From: Gemmatimonadota bacterium
Lineage (GTDB): Bacteria; Gemmatimonadota; Gemmatimonadetes; Gemmatimonadales; GWC2-71-9
NCBI GenBank assembly: GCA_027294455.1
Contig: JAPULZ010000113.1
Span: 1 to 40,727, forward strand
DNA: 40,727 bases
Direction: 5' to 3'
The position numbers were made by a program, and so were the translations under genes. Under the pieces are notes generated by a model that was not told the DNA's origin, made no database searches, and saw only the letters and a program-made list of their open reading frames with translations. Positions 7,094-15,637 of this stretch are shown piece after piece. Numbering within the stretch: position 1 is the stretch's first letter; the number at the start of each line of letters is the position of its first letter.

Positions 7094-8190
7094 GACCGTA
7101 TCATCTCTTCGTAGATCTCCTCGACCCGCCCTGCCGTGGCTTCCGCATCGTGCGCCGTGGCGCGCCGTTGCGCCTCACGCGCTAATTGTAACCGCCTGTC
7201 CTCGTCTTCCAACACCGTGGCGATGGCCTCCGCCAGCGCGAGCGCGTCCCCGACGGGCACGGCGACGGCCGCATCCGGAGCAAGGGCTTCGACATGGCCC
7301 ACGCGCGTGCCGACCACCGGCACGCCGCACACTGCGGCTTCGAGTGTCACGACCTCGCCGCCCTCGTGCAGCGACGACACCACCAGGAGATCCGCCTGCG
7401 CCATCATGTCGTGCAGCTGGCCATGGGGGACAAACCCCCGGAACGTGACACGGTCGATGACGGACAGAGACTTCGCCCGCCGCTCCATCTCACCGTCCAG
7501 CGTGTCCTCGCCCACGATGTACAGATGATAGTCGACACACGCCTCCTGCAAGTGGACCATGGCTTGCAGCAACGTCCCCTGGTCCTTGACGCGATTGATA
7601 CTGGCGACTTGGAGCAAGCGCACGGGCGCACGCGGCGCGCGACGTCTTGGCTCCTTCACGCTCCAGCGTTCGAGGTCCACCCCGAGTATCAGGCGCTCCG
7701 CCCGGAAGCCGAATGCCGCCGCCTCGCGGACGATCGACGGCGACGCGGCCGTAATCCTCGCCGCGCCCCGCAGGGCGATCCAACTCCACAGCCGGCCGCG
7801 GGCCGTGAGTCGCCCGCCGTACCTGATCGTCGGAAGTGATACCAGTTCGCCGCCCGCCAGATGCCACAGCACGGGACGCGACAGCATCTTGCCCAGGATC
7901 GCGGCGGCCACACCTGCCGGCGTGCCCCACGCGTGAATGACATCGAAGGGTTTCGCGCGATGCTCGGCCCTCACCGCCTTGACGGCGTTGATCTTCGCCC
8001 AGCGCCGGCCGACAGTGTGGACCGTCGCCCCAAGCAGCGAGTATCGCGACGCAGCCGCTTCCTGGAAGAGGGCGAAGACCTGCAGGTCGTGCCGCCGTGC
8101 GAGACGCTCGACCAACCACAACAAGCACGGCGTGACCCGATGGGTTCCACTGCGGTCAACGCCGCCCGGCACGATCAACGCGATCCTCAC
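7090..8190 (-). CDS. GT4-family glycosyltransferase
   Basis: A 366-residue GT-B enzyme if started at GTG 8190, whose GTGA overlaps the upstream gene's stop; a longer frame to 8313 would intrude into that gene. The N-terminal nucleotide-fold starts RIALIVPGGVDRSGTHRV. The C-terminal domain has LLQVASINRVKDQGTLLQA and the EX7E motif in SLHEGGEVVTLEAAVCGVPV, the retaining GT4 signature for sugar-nucleotide binding. It probably adds a sugar to a lipid-linked, protein-linked or small-molecule acceptor at the inner face of the membrane. Overlaps on both sides bind it tightly to the second GT4 gene and the HprK-like kinase. Confidence 0.9.
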   Translation of the reverse strand: MRIALIVPGGVDRSGTHRVTPCLLWLVERLARRHDLQVFALFQEAAASRYSLLGATVHTVGRRWAKINAVKAVRAEHRAKPFDVIHAWGTPAGVAAAILGKMLSRPVLWHLAGGELVSLPTIRYGGRLTARGRLWSWIALRGAARITAASPSIVREAAAFGFRAERLILGVDLERWSVKEPRRRAPRAPVRLLQVASINRVKDQGTLLQAMVHLQEACVDYHLYIVGEDTLDGEMERRAKSLSVIDRVTFRGFVPHGQLHDMMAQADLLVVSSLHEGGEVVTLEAAVCGVPVVGTRVGHVEALAPDAAVAVPVGDALALAEAIATVLEDEDRRLQLAREAQRRATAHDAEATAGRVEEIYEEMIRS

Positions 8191-9308
8191 GGGCTCTCCG
8201 CCAACGTCTCGTAGGCGTGCCGCAGTTCCCGCCCGATCACGTCGTAGGAGAGGAATCGCTCGAAGTGGGCGCGCGTCCGTTCGCGCGAACCGGTGCGGTC
8301 GGCGCCGGACCATTCGACGAGCAGGCTGGCCAACGCCTCGACGTCGCCGCCGGGGAACAACGCCCCAACGGCTCCGTCGCGGGTTATTCGGCGAAACGAG
8401 GGGATATCACTCAACAGCGGCTGGGCTCCGCAGGCCAATGCCTCGATCGCCGCATAGCCGCTCCCCTCGGACTTGCTCGCCAACACGAAGATGTCCGCGG
8501 CCCGCATGAAGTGCTCGATGTCCTCATGGGGGACGCGTCCCACCAAGTGCACACGTTGCCGCAGCACCGGGTCGGACGCGATTCGCGCCTCCACGCGAGA
8601 CAGCAGCGGCCCGGACTCGAAACAGCACCATAGACGCGCGTCGTCGCGGTCGCGGTACGCCCGCGCGAACGCGTCCAGCACCGTGAACGGATCCTTGGGT
8701 TCGGCCATGCGGCCCACCCACAGCAACCCGGGGTCCCCGGAGACGCCGGTACGCTCGCGCGCCTCACTCTGCTCGCCGGGGGAGAAACGCGACGAACCCT
8801 CGAGAATCTCGAACACGGGCAAGTTGGCACCAAACAACCGCGCGGTCATGAACGGCTCGGCCTGGGCGCGCGCAGTGAACGCCGTGCCGCGAATCGGCGA
8901 CAGCCCCCAGCGATACACGTGACGCCGCCAGCCCGACGGCGGCCGGTTGGCATGGTCCTGCACCAGGATCGGCACGCCGGGAAGCTCTACCGCCAACGCC
9001 CGCGTTTGCACGGGAAACCCGAAGCCCTGCACGTGGACCACATCCGGCAGGCTCGACGTCACCGCCCGCAACAGATTGCGGGGAGGGATGGGAAAGCGCG
9101 CCCGGCCTCGCCGCTCCGCCACGAAACGATACGTGACACCGTCCCGCTGAATCGTCTCGGATTGATGTGCGGCTTGAATCACCGTGATTTCCACACCGGT
9201 CCCCGCAACGGCCGCCGCGACCTCGGTGAGACTCCGCCACACCTCGAGCAAGACGCGAGGCTCGCGGCGGCCCCGGTCGTGGTAGAAGCTCACCTGGACC
9301 ACACGCAC
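8187..9308 (-). CDS. GT4-family glycosyltransferase
   Basis: A 373-residue GT-B enzyme starting at GTG 9308, three bases after the MFS stop. Visible elements are the N-terminal MRVVQVSFYHDRGRREPRV, the VVHVQGFGFPVQTRALA turn, LLWVGRMAEPKDPFTVLDAF in the donor domain, and the EX7E motif in ASKSEGSGYAAIEALACG. It is a different enzyme from its partner, not a recent duplicate. Two consecutive GT4 enzymes suggest a disaccharide or longer glycan. No polymerase, flippase of the Wzx type or undecaprenyl priming enzyme is in view, so the MFS protein next to it is the only candidate exporter. Confidence 0.9.
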   Translation of the reverse strand: MRVVQVSFYHDRGRREPRVLLEVWRSLTEVAAAVAGTGVEITVIQAAHQSETIQRDGVTYRFVAERRGRARFPIPPRNLLRAVTSSLPDVVHVQGFGFPVQTRALAVELPGVPILVQDHANRPPSGWRRHVYRWGLSPIRGTAFTARAQAEPFMTARLFGANLPVFEILEGSSRFSPGEQSEARERTGVSGDPGLLWVGRMAEPKDPFTVLDAFARAYRDRDDARLWCCFESGPLLSRVEARIASDPVLRQRVHLVGRVPHEDIEHFMRAADIFVLASKSEGSGYAAIEALACGAQPLLSDIPSFRRITRDGAVGALFPGGDVEALASLLVEWSGADRTGSRERTRAHFERFLSYDVIGRELRHAYETLAESP

Positions 9309-9311
9309 CGG

Positions 9312-10538
9312 TTACGCGCCCACCGGCTGGGCCGCGCGCCGGCGCATGAGGCCGTATATGAGCAGCGGGGCGGCGACCAACGCGACGATTCCGGCGAGCA
9401 CGAACAACGCACCGAAGGAGGCACCGTCCAGCACCATGCCGCCGACGGCGGCTCCACCCAAACCGCTTCCGTCGGTGGCCGCGTTGCGCCAGCTGGAGAC
9501 CGCGCCCTGGCGCTCCGACGGCGCCAGCTCCAGCAGAATCTGATCGATGAGGGGGTTCGTGGCCGGCGAGACGAATCCCTGCACGAGATAGAGCCCGATG
9601 ACAGGCCCCAGCGACCCCGCCGCCGCCATGAGCAGCAAGGTGGGCCCGAAGAGCAGCATCCAGCCCGCCAAGGCGCGCCTGGGCCCGAGCCGTGATGCCA
9701 GCTCGCCGCTGCCGAAGATGGCGAACGCCGTCACCCCGTGGGCCGCCGCGAAGATGATCCCGATCTGGGCCACCGGCAGGTCGAACTGCCGTTGGAAGAA
9801 GATGTTGAAGAAGGGCATCACCAAGGCGGGCGCAAACATCCATCCCGCGACCAACACCACCACCAGCACGAGACCGAGCGGCACCGGAGCGGTGGCCGCG
9901 GCCTCGCCCGAGGGCCCTGATCCGGCTACTCGGTCGCCCGCCGCCGGGCCGCCTGCGGGCAGCAGCGCGAACAGCATGAGGCTCACCAGCGTGCCCGCTC
10001 CTCCGGCGATCAACGTCAGGCGAATCGCACCCAGCGTCGAGAGACCGAACGTGGAGGCCAGCCATTGGGGAACCCCTCCGGCTATGAGAATCCACAACGC
10101 CCCGGTCCCCACGAGGAGGGCCACGTTCCACGAAAACGCCCGCGCCCTCGAGTGCTCGTCGGTGAGTCGCATGAGCATCGGCCCCCCGGCCACGCGCCAC
10201 GAACCGGTTCCGGCGCCGGTTGCCACCGAGGCCGCGTACACCAGGGCGGGCCGGGTGACCAGCGCTCCCGTGACGAGACCCACGGCACCCAGCAGCACCG
10301 CGCCCAGCAGCACTAGCCGTGAACCCCTCCGATCGACCAGTTTACCAGCGGGGAGGAGGGCGGCGAGGGCCCCCGCCGTGAGGGACGCCGCGGCGTATCC
10401 CATCACCGTCTCCGAATGCCCCAGCGCCTGCAGGTAGAAGTTGTACAGGAAGGCGTGAAAAAAGAGCCCGGCTCCAAAAAGGACGTTGCCCCCAAACAGG
10501 GAACCCAGGGTCGCTCTGGAAGTGTTGTGCAGGTTCAC
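9312..10538 (-). CDS. MFS transporter
   Basis: A 408-residue integral membrane protein with about 12 hydrophobic segments in two halves. The loop after helix 2 has GKLVDRRGSRLVLLG, matching the conserved MFS GxxxDRxGRR loop, repeated more weakly in the second half as SGELASRLGPRRAL. It starts with GTG at 10538 and opens the leftward run that continues with two glycosyltransferases and the HprK-like kinase. Substrate cannot be read from sequence; export of the product of the downstream enzymes, or sugar uptake, are both possible. Its 95-base upstream region is shared with a divergent TonB-dependent receptor. Confidence 0.88.
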   Translation of the reverse strand: MNLHNTSRATLGSLFGGNVLFGAGLFFHAFLYNFYLQALGHSETVMGYAAASLTAGALAALLPAGKLVDRRGSRLVLLGAVLLGAVGLVTGALVTRPALVYAASVATGAGTGSWRVAGGPMLMRLTDEHSRARAFSWNVALLVGTGALWILIAGGVPQWLASTFGLSTLGAIRLTLIAGGAGTLVSLMLFALLPAGGPAAGDRVAGSGPSGEAAATAPVPLGLVLVVVLVAGWMFAPALVMPFFNIFFQRQFDLPVAQIGIIFAAAHGVTAFAIFGSGELASRLGPRRALAGWMLLFGPTLLLMAAAGSLGPVIGLYLVQGFVSPATNPLIDQILLELAPSERQGAVSSWRNAATDGSGLGGAAVGGMVLDGASFGALFVLAGIVALVAAPLLIYGLMRRRAAQPVGA

Positions 10539-10633
10539 GGCTGTTCGGCACCTTGATCGTGCCGTCGACGTTCCCCTTCAGCATCCGGCGGAGGGAAACC
10601 GTGGCGCGACATTCCCCTACGGAGTGAGGTCAT

Positions 10634-12649
10634 ATGGCTCATTTCTCTTCTATTCGTGTATCGCTCTTGGCGCTCGGCATGACCGCTACCCCGGTCATCG
10701 CCCAACAGGACTCGACGGCGGCGCGCGACACCCTCAGGGTTCGTCCGATCATCCCGCTGCGAGCCATAACGGTAACCGGAGTACTCAACCCGGCGCCACA
10801 GAACCAGCTCGGGTTCGCCCTCTCGGTGCTCTCGAGGGAAGACCTCCTGGCCGAACCGCGGCTTTTTGCCACGGACGCTCTGCGCCGGCTGCCCGGCACG
10901 TTCATCGACGAGGCGGCGGGACCGGGCGGTCCGACGATCATCCGCCTGCGGGGTGGCGAAGAGGTCTTCACTCAGATCCTGGCGGACGGCATTCAACTGA
11001 ACGAGAACGGCGGCTTCTTCGACTTTCAGGGCGTGACGCTCACCAACGTGGATCGCGTGGAGGTGGCACGAGGCCCGCAGAGCGCCATGTACGGATCGTC
11101 CGCCGTGAGCGGTGTGGTGAACTTCATCACGCGCACCGGCATGGTAGGCAGGCCGCGGTTCGAATTCACCTCGGAAGGAGGGGGCGCCTCGAACAACGGC
11201 GGCAGCTTCCGCACCACCCTGACGACCACCGGCGGCTCGTCGAAACTGCTGTACTCCGCCGGCGCCGGTGTGACCTACTTCCGGGGTATCTACGACTTGC
11301 CCAACGACACCTGGAGCCGGGACGGCTCGCTGCGCATCGATGCGCTGCCTTCGGACGTGGTCAACATCACCGGATTGTTTCGATTCATCGGGCAGGACTC
11401 GAAGCTGCCCGTGCGCGATCCGGGCGCCACGCGCGTTCCGCTGGACCCCAACGCGCGGGATGCCCGGGATCGCTTTGCCGGCTCGGTCCACGCCACGTTC
11501 AAACCCGGGTCACGCTGGCAGCACCGTGTGGGCGCCACCGTTCTGCGCGACGACTTCGTGTTCGAAGACGAGTTCGACGGCGTCGTCCTCCCGGACCCGC
11601 CGCCCTTCTTCGTGTTCGACGCGAACTTGAAGTTCGAGGCCGACCTGTGGCGCACGAAAGTCGATTATGTCGGGACCGTCAGCCCCGAGGTCTCCAACAG
11701 CACCGATCTCACGTTCTCCTACGGAGCGGCCTGGGAGCGCGAAGATGTTGCCAACACGATCACCGGCGACTTCGAGGACGCCAGCGAGTTTGCGCGCTCG
11801 AGCGGGGCGGTCTTTGGGGAGGTACAAGCTCGCTTTGGTGATCGACTGAGCATCGTGGCCGGCGGCCGCCTGGAAAAATTCCAAGAGATCGACGCCGACT
11901 TCTCCCCCAAAGCCAGTGCCGTTCTGCACGTCGTGCCACAGACCCTCGCGCTGCGCACGGCGGTGGGACGTGCGTTCAAGGCGCCCAATCTCCAGCAACA
12001 ATTCGTCGACAATCCCTTCATCGTCTCCAACCCCGACCTCGAACCCGAAACGAGCACGAGTTGGGAGGTCGGTGCGACGGTGAGCGATCGCCGTGCACGA
12101 TTCATGGCGAGCGCAACCTACTTCCGGCAGCTCTTCAAGAACCTCATCCGCGCCGTCGACCTCGGCGACGGTACCGGACGGCAGATCAACCGCAACATCG
12201 GCGAGAGCGAGGCACAGGGCGTCGAGTTCGAGGTCCAGGTCAGGCCGACCAACAAAGTGCTGGCTGGTGTCAACGGGACGTGGATTCGCACGGAGATCCT
12301 GGAGAACGACGGTCTCCCGTCCGGCGAATTTCCTCTCGACTCAGCGCTTCCGTTCCGTCCCAAATGGGTCGGCACGGCTTTCCTGCAAGTGGCCGTGGGC
12401 CGGCGCCTCTCGGGCGTGGTGCGGGGACGCTATGTCGGATCGCAAATCGTGTTGTCGGAACGCTTCAGCGGAACCCGCGAGGATATCGATCCCTATTTCC
12501 TCACGGACCTGACGGCGACCTACAACTTGCGGACCAATCTGTCGCTCTATGCACGAGCGGAGAATCTCTTCGACGTATCCTACCACACGGCGTTCGATCG
12601 CATGGGAATTCCGTTGACGCTTGCGGTGGGGGCGAGAATCGTGCGCTAG
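10634..12649 (+). CDS. TonB-dependent outer-membrane receptor (BtuB/CirA-like)
   Basis: A 671-residue receptor. A signal peptide ends at about residue 23 (VIAQ), a TonB-box-like segment LRAITVTGV follows at 42-50, and the plug domain shows ATDALRRLPG, IRLRGGEE, LADGIQLNENGG and the signature VDRVEVARGPQSAMYGSSAVSGVVNFITR. The rest is a 22-strand type barrel with the typical plug/barrel landmark AVGRAFKAPNLQQQ and YARAENLFDVSY near the end. It ends in arginine rather than an aromatic residue. It would import a chelate such as a siderophore or cobalamin with TonB energy. No riboswitch or metal-regulator site was recognised in the 95-base upstream gap. Confidence 0.93.
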   Translation: MAHFSSIRVSLLALGMTATPVIAQQDSTAARDTLRVRPIIPLRAITVTGVLNPAPQNQLGFALSVLSREDLLAEPRLFATDALRRLPGTFIDEAAGPGGPTIIRLRGGEEVFTQILADGIQLNENGGFFDFQGVTLTNVDRVEVARGPQSAMYGSSAVSGVVNFITRTGMVGRPRFEFTSEGGGASNNGGSFRTTLTTTGGSSKLLYSAGAGVTYFRGIYDLPNDTWSRDGSLRIDALPSDVVNITGLFRFIGQDSKLPVRDPGATRVPLDPNARDARDRFAGSVHATFKPGSRWQHRVGATVLRDDFVFEDEFDGVVLPDPPPFFVFDANLKFEADLWRTKVDYVGTVSPEVSNSTDLTFSYGAAWEREDVANTITGDFEDASEFARSSGAVFGEVQARFGDRLSIVAGGRLEKFQEIDADFSPKASAVLHVVPQTLALRTAVGRAFKAPNLQQQFVDNPFIVSNPDLEPETSTSWEVGATVSDRRARFMASATYFRQLFKNLIRAVDLGDGTGRQINRNIGESEAQGVEFEVQVRPTNKVLAGVNGTWIRTEILENDGLPSGEFPLDSALPFRPKWVGTAFLQVAVGRRLSGVVRGRYVGSQIVLSERFSGTREDIDPYFLTDLTATYNLRTNLSLYARAENLFDVSYHTAFDRMGIPLTLAVGARIVR

Positions 12650-12666
12650 GAAAAGCGATTTTGGAT

Positions 12667-12727
12667 TTAGCCACAGAGGGCACAGAGGCAGTTCTCTCTC
12701 TGGGCCCTCTGTGTCCTCTGTGGCTAA
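12667..12727. repeat. Imperfect palindromic repeat, copy A; probable bidirectional terminator
   Basis: Two 22-base arms (12667-12688 and 12706-12727) are inverted copies with a single mismatch, built on AGCCACAGAGGACACAGAG, around a 17-base loop. The right arm is followed by AAAAA, which is a T-tract for leftward transcription. It sits between the convergent TonB receptor and msrQ genes. A related palindrome follows mnmA and a degenerate half-copy follows the second permease, so this is a dispersed intergenic repeat that doubles as a transcription barrier. Confidence 0.8.
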
Positions 12728-12769
12728 AAACAAACAAAACCTTCGTCTACAATGGGCGATCACTTGGTC

Positions 12770-13402
12770 TCACGCCGGCTTGGCCAACTCCCCCAAAGGC
12801 ACCGTTCGTCTCGCTTTTCTCCGGTGAAATAGCCGCGTGACGAGGAGCGCCACCAGAATCACCCCGAAGATGGTCGGCTTCCGCAAATCGGCTTTCACCA
12901 ACCACAAAAAGTGCAACACCCCACCCGCCGCGCTGACGTATACGAGCTGGTGCAGGCGATTCCATCTCTTGCCGCCGAGGCGTTTGATCCATCCCTTGGT
13001 GGAGGTGAGGACGAGGGGAATCAGGAGCACGAGGCTCGTGAACCCCACCGTGATGTACGGGCGCTTGACCACGTCTTCGATCATGGCGCCCACGTCGAAA
13101 AGGTGATCGAAAATGACGTACGTGGAGAAGTGCAGCACGGCATAGAAAGAGGCGAACAAGCCGATCATGCGTCGGAACCGGATCACCACGCCCCAACCCG
13201 TTAATCGGCGCAACGGCGTCACGGACAGCGTCACCAGCAGCAGGATCAACGTCCAGTCACCGGTGCGGTGGGTGATGTCCTCCACGGGGTTGGCGCTCAA
13301 GCGGCCCAGGAAGATGTCGGCAACGAGGAGCGACAGCGGAATGAGGCATGCCGCGAAGGCCAGAGGCTTTCCCACGCGGCGTACCCACTGATTCGGGGTC
13401 AT
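12770..13402 (-). CDS. msrQ: MsrQ, heme-binding membrane subunit of MsrPQ
   Basis: A 210-residue membrane protein with about six hydrophobic helices of the ferric-reductase-like fold. Conserved elements include DITHRTGDWTL with a heme-ligand histidine, RFRRMIGLFASFYAVLHFSTY, and GGKRWNRLHQLVYVSAAGGVLHFLWLVK with further histidines. MsrQ passes electrons from the quinone pool or flavin to MsrP in the periplasm, which reduces methionine sulfoxide in envelope proteins damaged by oxidants. It starts 9 bases after the msrP stop, the normal order and spacing. Confidence 0.95.
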   Translation of the reverse strand: MTPNQWVRRVGKPLAFAACLIPLSLLVADIFLGRLSANPVEDITHRTGDWTLILLLVTLSVTPLRRLTGWGVVIRFRRMIGLFASFYAVLHFSTYVIFDHLFDVGAMIEDVVKRPYITVGFTSLVLLIPLVLTSTKGWIKRLGGKRWNRLHQLVYVSAAGGVLHFLWLVKADLRKPTIFGVILVALLVTRLFHRRKARRTVPLGELAKPA

Positions 13403-13411
13403 GCAGATCCA

Positions 13412-14353
13412 TCAGAAGTTACGGCGGAGATCCATTCCCTCGTACAGATGTCCCACCTGGTCGGCGTATCCGTTGAACATGAGCGTCGGCGTGTTGCGGA
13501 ACAACCCGGGAATACGACGCTCCTTGGCTTGACTCCAGCGCGGGTGATCGACTTCGGGGTTGACGTTCGCATAGAATCCGTATTCGTTGGGCGCACTGAC
13601 CTGCCACGTGTTGCGCGGCTGGGTTTCGGTGAAGCGGATGCGGACGATGGACTTGATGCCCTTGAATCCGTACTTCCACGGCACCACCAACCGGAACGGC
13701 GCCCCGTTCTGATTGGGGAGGTCTCGACCGTAGAGCCCGGTGGCAAAGATCGCCAGCGGATGCATGGCCTCGTCCATTCTCAACCCTTCGACGTAAGGCC
13801 ACGGCAAAACCGCCCGTCGCTGTCCGGGCATCTGTTCCACGTCGTACAGTGTCTCAAACTCGACGTAGCGGGCCTTTGACGTGGGCTCGAACCGATTGAT
13901 GAGCGTGCTGAGCGGAAACCCGACCCACGGAATTACCATCGACCACGCCTCCACGCACCGCATTCGATAGATGCGGTCTTCCATGGTGACGCCGTGCAAC
14001 AGGTCGTCGAGGTCGTAATCGCCCGGCTTGGCCACTTCACCATCGACCCGGACGGCCCAGGGACGCGGGCGTAGCGTGTGCGCGTTCTCGGCCGGATCGG
14101 ATTTTCTCGTCCCGAATTCGTAGAAGTTGTTGTACGTGCTCACATGCTCGAACGAGGTCAACTCGTCCTGCGACCCCATCGATTCCCCGGCATCGCTTCC
14201 GGGCTGGCTGCGCAACGCCCACGGCACCGCCACACCGGCGGCGGCCACCGCCCCAATGGCCACGCCCTTCCCGATGAACTTGCGGCGATTCAGGTACACG
14301 CTCTCGGGCGTAATCTCCGAGGACTTGATGTCATCCGGGCGCTTGATCAGCAT
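13412..14353 (-). CDS. msrP: MsrP, periplasmic methionine sulfoxide reductase catalytic subunit
   Basis: A 313-residue molybdopterin protein. A twin-arginine motif (RRKFIGKG, 23-30) and hydrophobic stretch direct folded export by Tat. The molybdenum-ligating cysteine is C133 in [16 protein letters not shown], followed by GFPLSTLI. Further family landmarks are [18 protein letters not shown] and [19 protein letters not shown] good ribosome site, GGAGCG, precedes the ATG. With MsrQ it repairs oxidised methionines in periplasmic proteins. Length is typical of the YedY family. Confidence 0.96.
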   Translation of the reverse strand: MLIKRPDDIKSSEITPESVYLNRRKFIGKGVAIGAVAAAGVAVPWALRSQPGSDAGESMGSQDELTSFEHVSTYNNFYEFGTRKSDPAENAHTLRPRPWAVRVDGEVAKPGDYDLDDLLHGVTMEDRIYRMRCVEAWSMVIPWVGFPLSTLINRFEPTSKARYVEFETLYDVEQMPGQRRAVLPWPYVEGLRMDEAMHPLAIFATGLYGRDLPNQNGAPFRLVVPWKYGFKGIKSIVRIRFTETQPRNTWQVSAPNEYGFYANVNPEVDHPRWSQAKERRIPGLFRNTPTLMFNGYADQVGHLYEGMDLRRNF

Positions 14354-14467
14354 ATCACGCTCCTACCAGTGAAGGCACGACTGACAGCACGTGGAGAACG
14401 TCGGCTCCCGGCGTCGGGTTCCCTGTGAAAACTGTTGATCCGCCGGGCGCGAGGCAACCGTGGAGCT

Positions 14468-15637
14468 TCACCCCACCGCCTCGGCGCGAATCCGCTGGAG
14501 ACGCGACACCGCCTCGTCCAACAGGTCGTCGGTCTTACAGAAGGCGAATCGAACCATCGATCGCCCCTGCCCCTCGGCCGATTGGCTGTAGAAGCTCGAA
14601 CCCGGCACCGATGCCACGCCGATCTCGGCCGTCAGCCATGTCGCGAACTCGTCGTCGGGCAGCCCGCTGACATCGGAAAAGTCGGCGAGGATGTAGTAGG
14701 CGCCGCCGGGCGGCTCGCAGCGGAACCCCGCCTCCACCAACCCGCTGTAGACCCGATCACGCCGGCCACGATAGGCCGTCGCCAGATCGGCGTAGTACTC
14801 CGGGCCCAGCTCCTCGAGAGCCACGGCGACGGCCTCCTGCAAAGGCGCCGGTGCGCCCACCGTCAAAAAATCATGCACTTTTCGAATGGCATTGGTGACG
14901 TCCGCGGGAGCGACGATCGTGCCGATCCGCCAGCCGGTGACGCCGAACGTCTTGGACGCCCCGCTGATCGTAATCGCCCGATCGCGCATATCTGGCAGCG
15001 TGGCGACGGGGATGTGCGGACCGTCGTAGGCGATGTGCTCGTAGATCTCGTCGGTCACAACATAAGCATCGTGACGCCGGCACAGCCCGGCAATGCCTTC
15101 GAGCTCCACGCGAGAAAACACATGGCCCGTAGGATTGTTCGGCGTGTTGACGATAATGGCGCGTGTACGGTCCGAGACCACACCGGCCAACCGCTCGAGG
15201 TCCAGCGATTCCCCGAGATCCATGGGGAAGAATACCGGATCCGCTCCGCAGAGAATCGCATCCGGTCCGTAGTTCTCGTAGAACGGCTCGAAGACGACGA
15301 CCTGATCACCCGGATCGACGATGGCCATCAGCGTCGACACCATCGCTTCGGTCGCCCCGCAGCACACCGTCAGCTCGGCTTCCGGATCCACCTCCATGCC
15401 GTACCATTCGTGATATTTTTGCGCGAGGGCCCGACGAAGCCGCGGAGCCCCCCACGTCACCGCATACTGGTTGATGTCGTCCCGGATCGCGCGCACGGCG
15501 GCTTCTTTCAAGACGTCGGGCGCCGGAAAATTGGGGAAGCCCTGGGCCAGGTTGATGGCGTCGTGCTCCATCGCCAGGCGGGTCATGCCTCTGATGACCG
15601 ACTCCGTAAACGAGTGTGTGCGGCGTGCGGTCCTCAT
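14468..15637 (-). CDS. Class I/II PLP-dependent aminotransferase
   Basis: A 389-residue fold-type I aminotransferase starting at ATG 15637; the ATGA overlaps the histidine kinase stop. Family motifs are INLAQGFPNFPAP, the NNPTG motif in VNTPNNPTGHVF, DEIYEHIAYDG, and the PLP lysine K229 in SGASKTFGVTGWRIG. These resemble the kynurenine/methionine aminotransferase subgroup more than AspC. A DapC-type role in lysine synthesis is conceivable because the lysine operon in this window lacks an aminotransferase, but this gene lies about 18 kb away and nothing in the sequence decides the substrate. Coupling to a sensor kinase is unusual for a metabolic enzyme. Confidence 0.9.
   Translation of the reverse strand: MRTARRTHSFTESVIRGMTRLAMEHDAINLAQGFPNFPAPDVLKEAAVRAIRDDINQYAVTWGAPRLRRALAQKYHEWYGMEVDPEAELTVCCGATEAMVSTLMAIVDPGDQVVVFEPFYENYGPDAILCGADPVFFPMDLGESLDLERLAGVVSDRTRAIIVNTPNNPTGHVFSRVELEGIAGLCRRHDAYVVTDEIYEHIAYDGPHIPVATLPDMRDRAITISGASKTFGVTGWRIGTIVAPADVTNAIRKVHDFLTVGAPAPLQEAVAVALEELGPEYYADLATAYRGRRDRVYSGLVEAGFRCEPPGGAYYILADFSDVSGLPDDEFATWLTAEIGVASVPGSSFYSQSAEGQGRSMVRFAFCKTDDLLDEAVSRLQRIRAEAVG

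Noticed and set aside
8764..10200. Long minus-strand frame overlapping the MFS and glycosyltransferase genes
   Set aside because: Low-complexity Arg/Gly/Ala-rich translation with no motif, in the same region as real genes in another frame.
10539..10633. Cobalamin riboswitch before the TonB-dependent receptor
   Set aside because: The gap is only 95 bases and lacks the conserved B12-box arrangement; the receptor type alone is not evidence.
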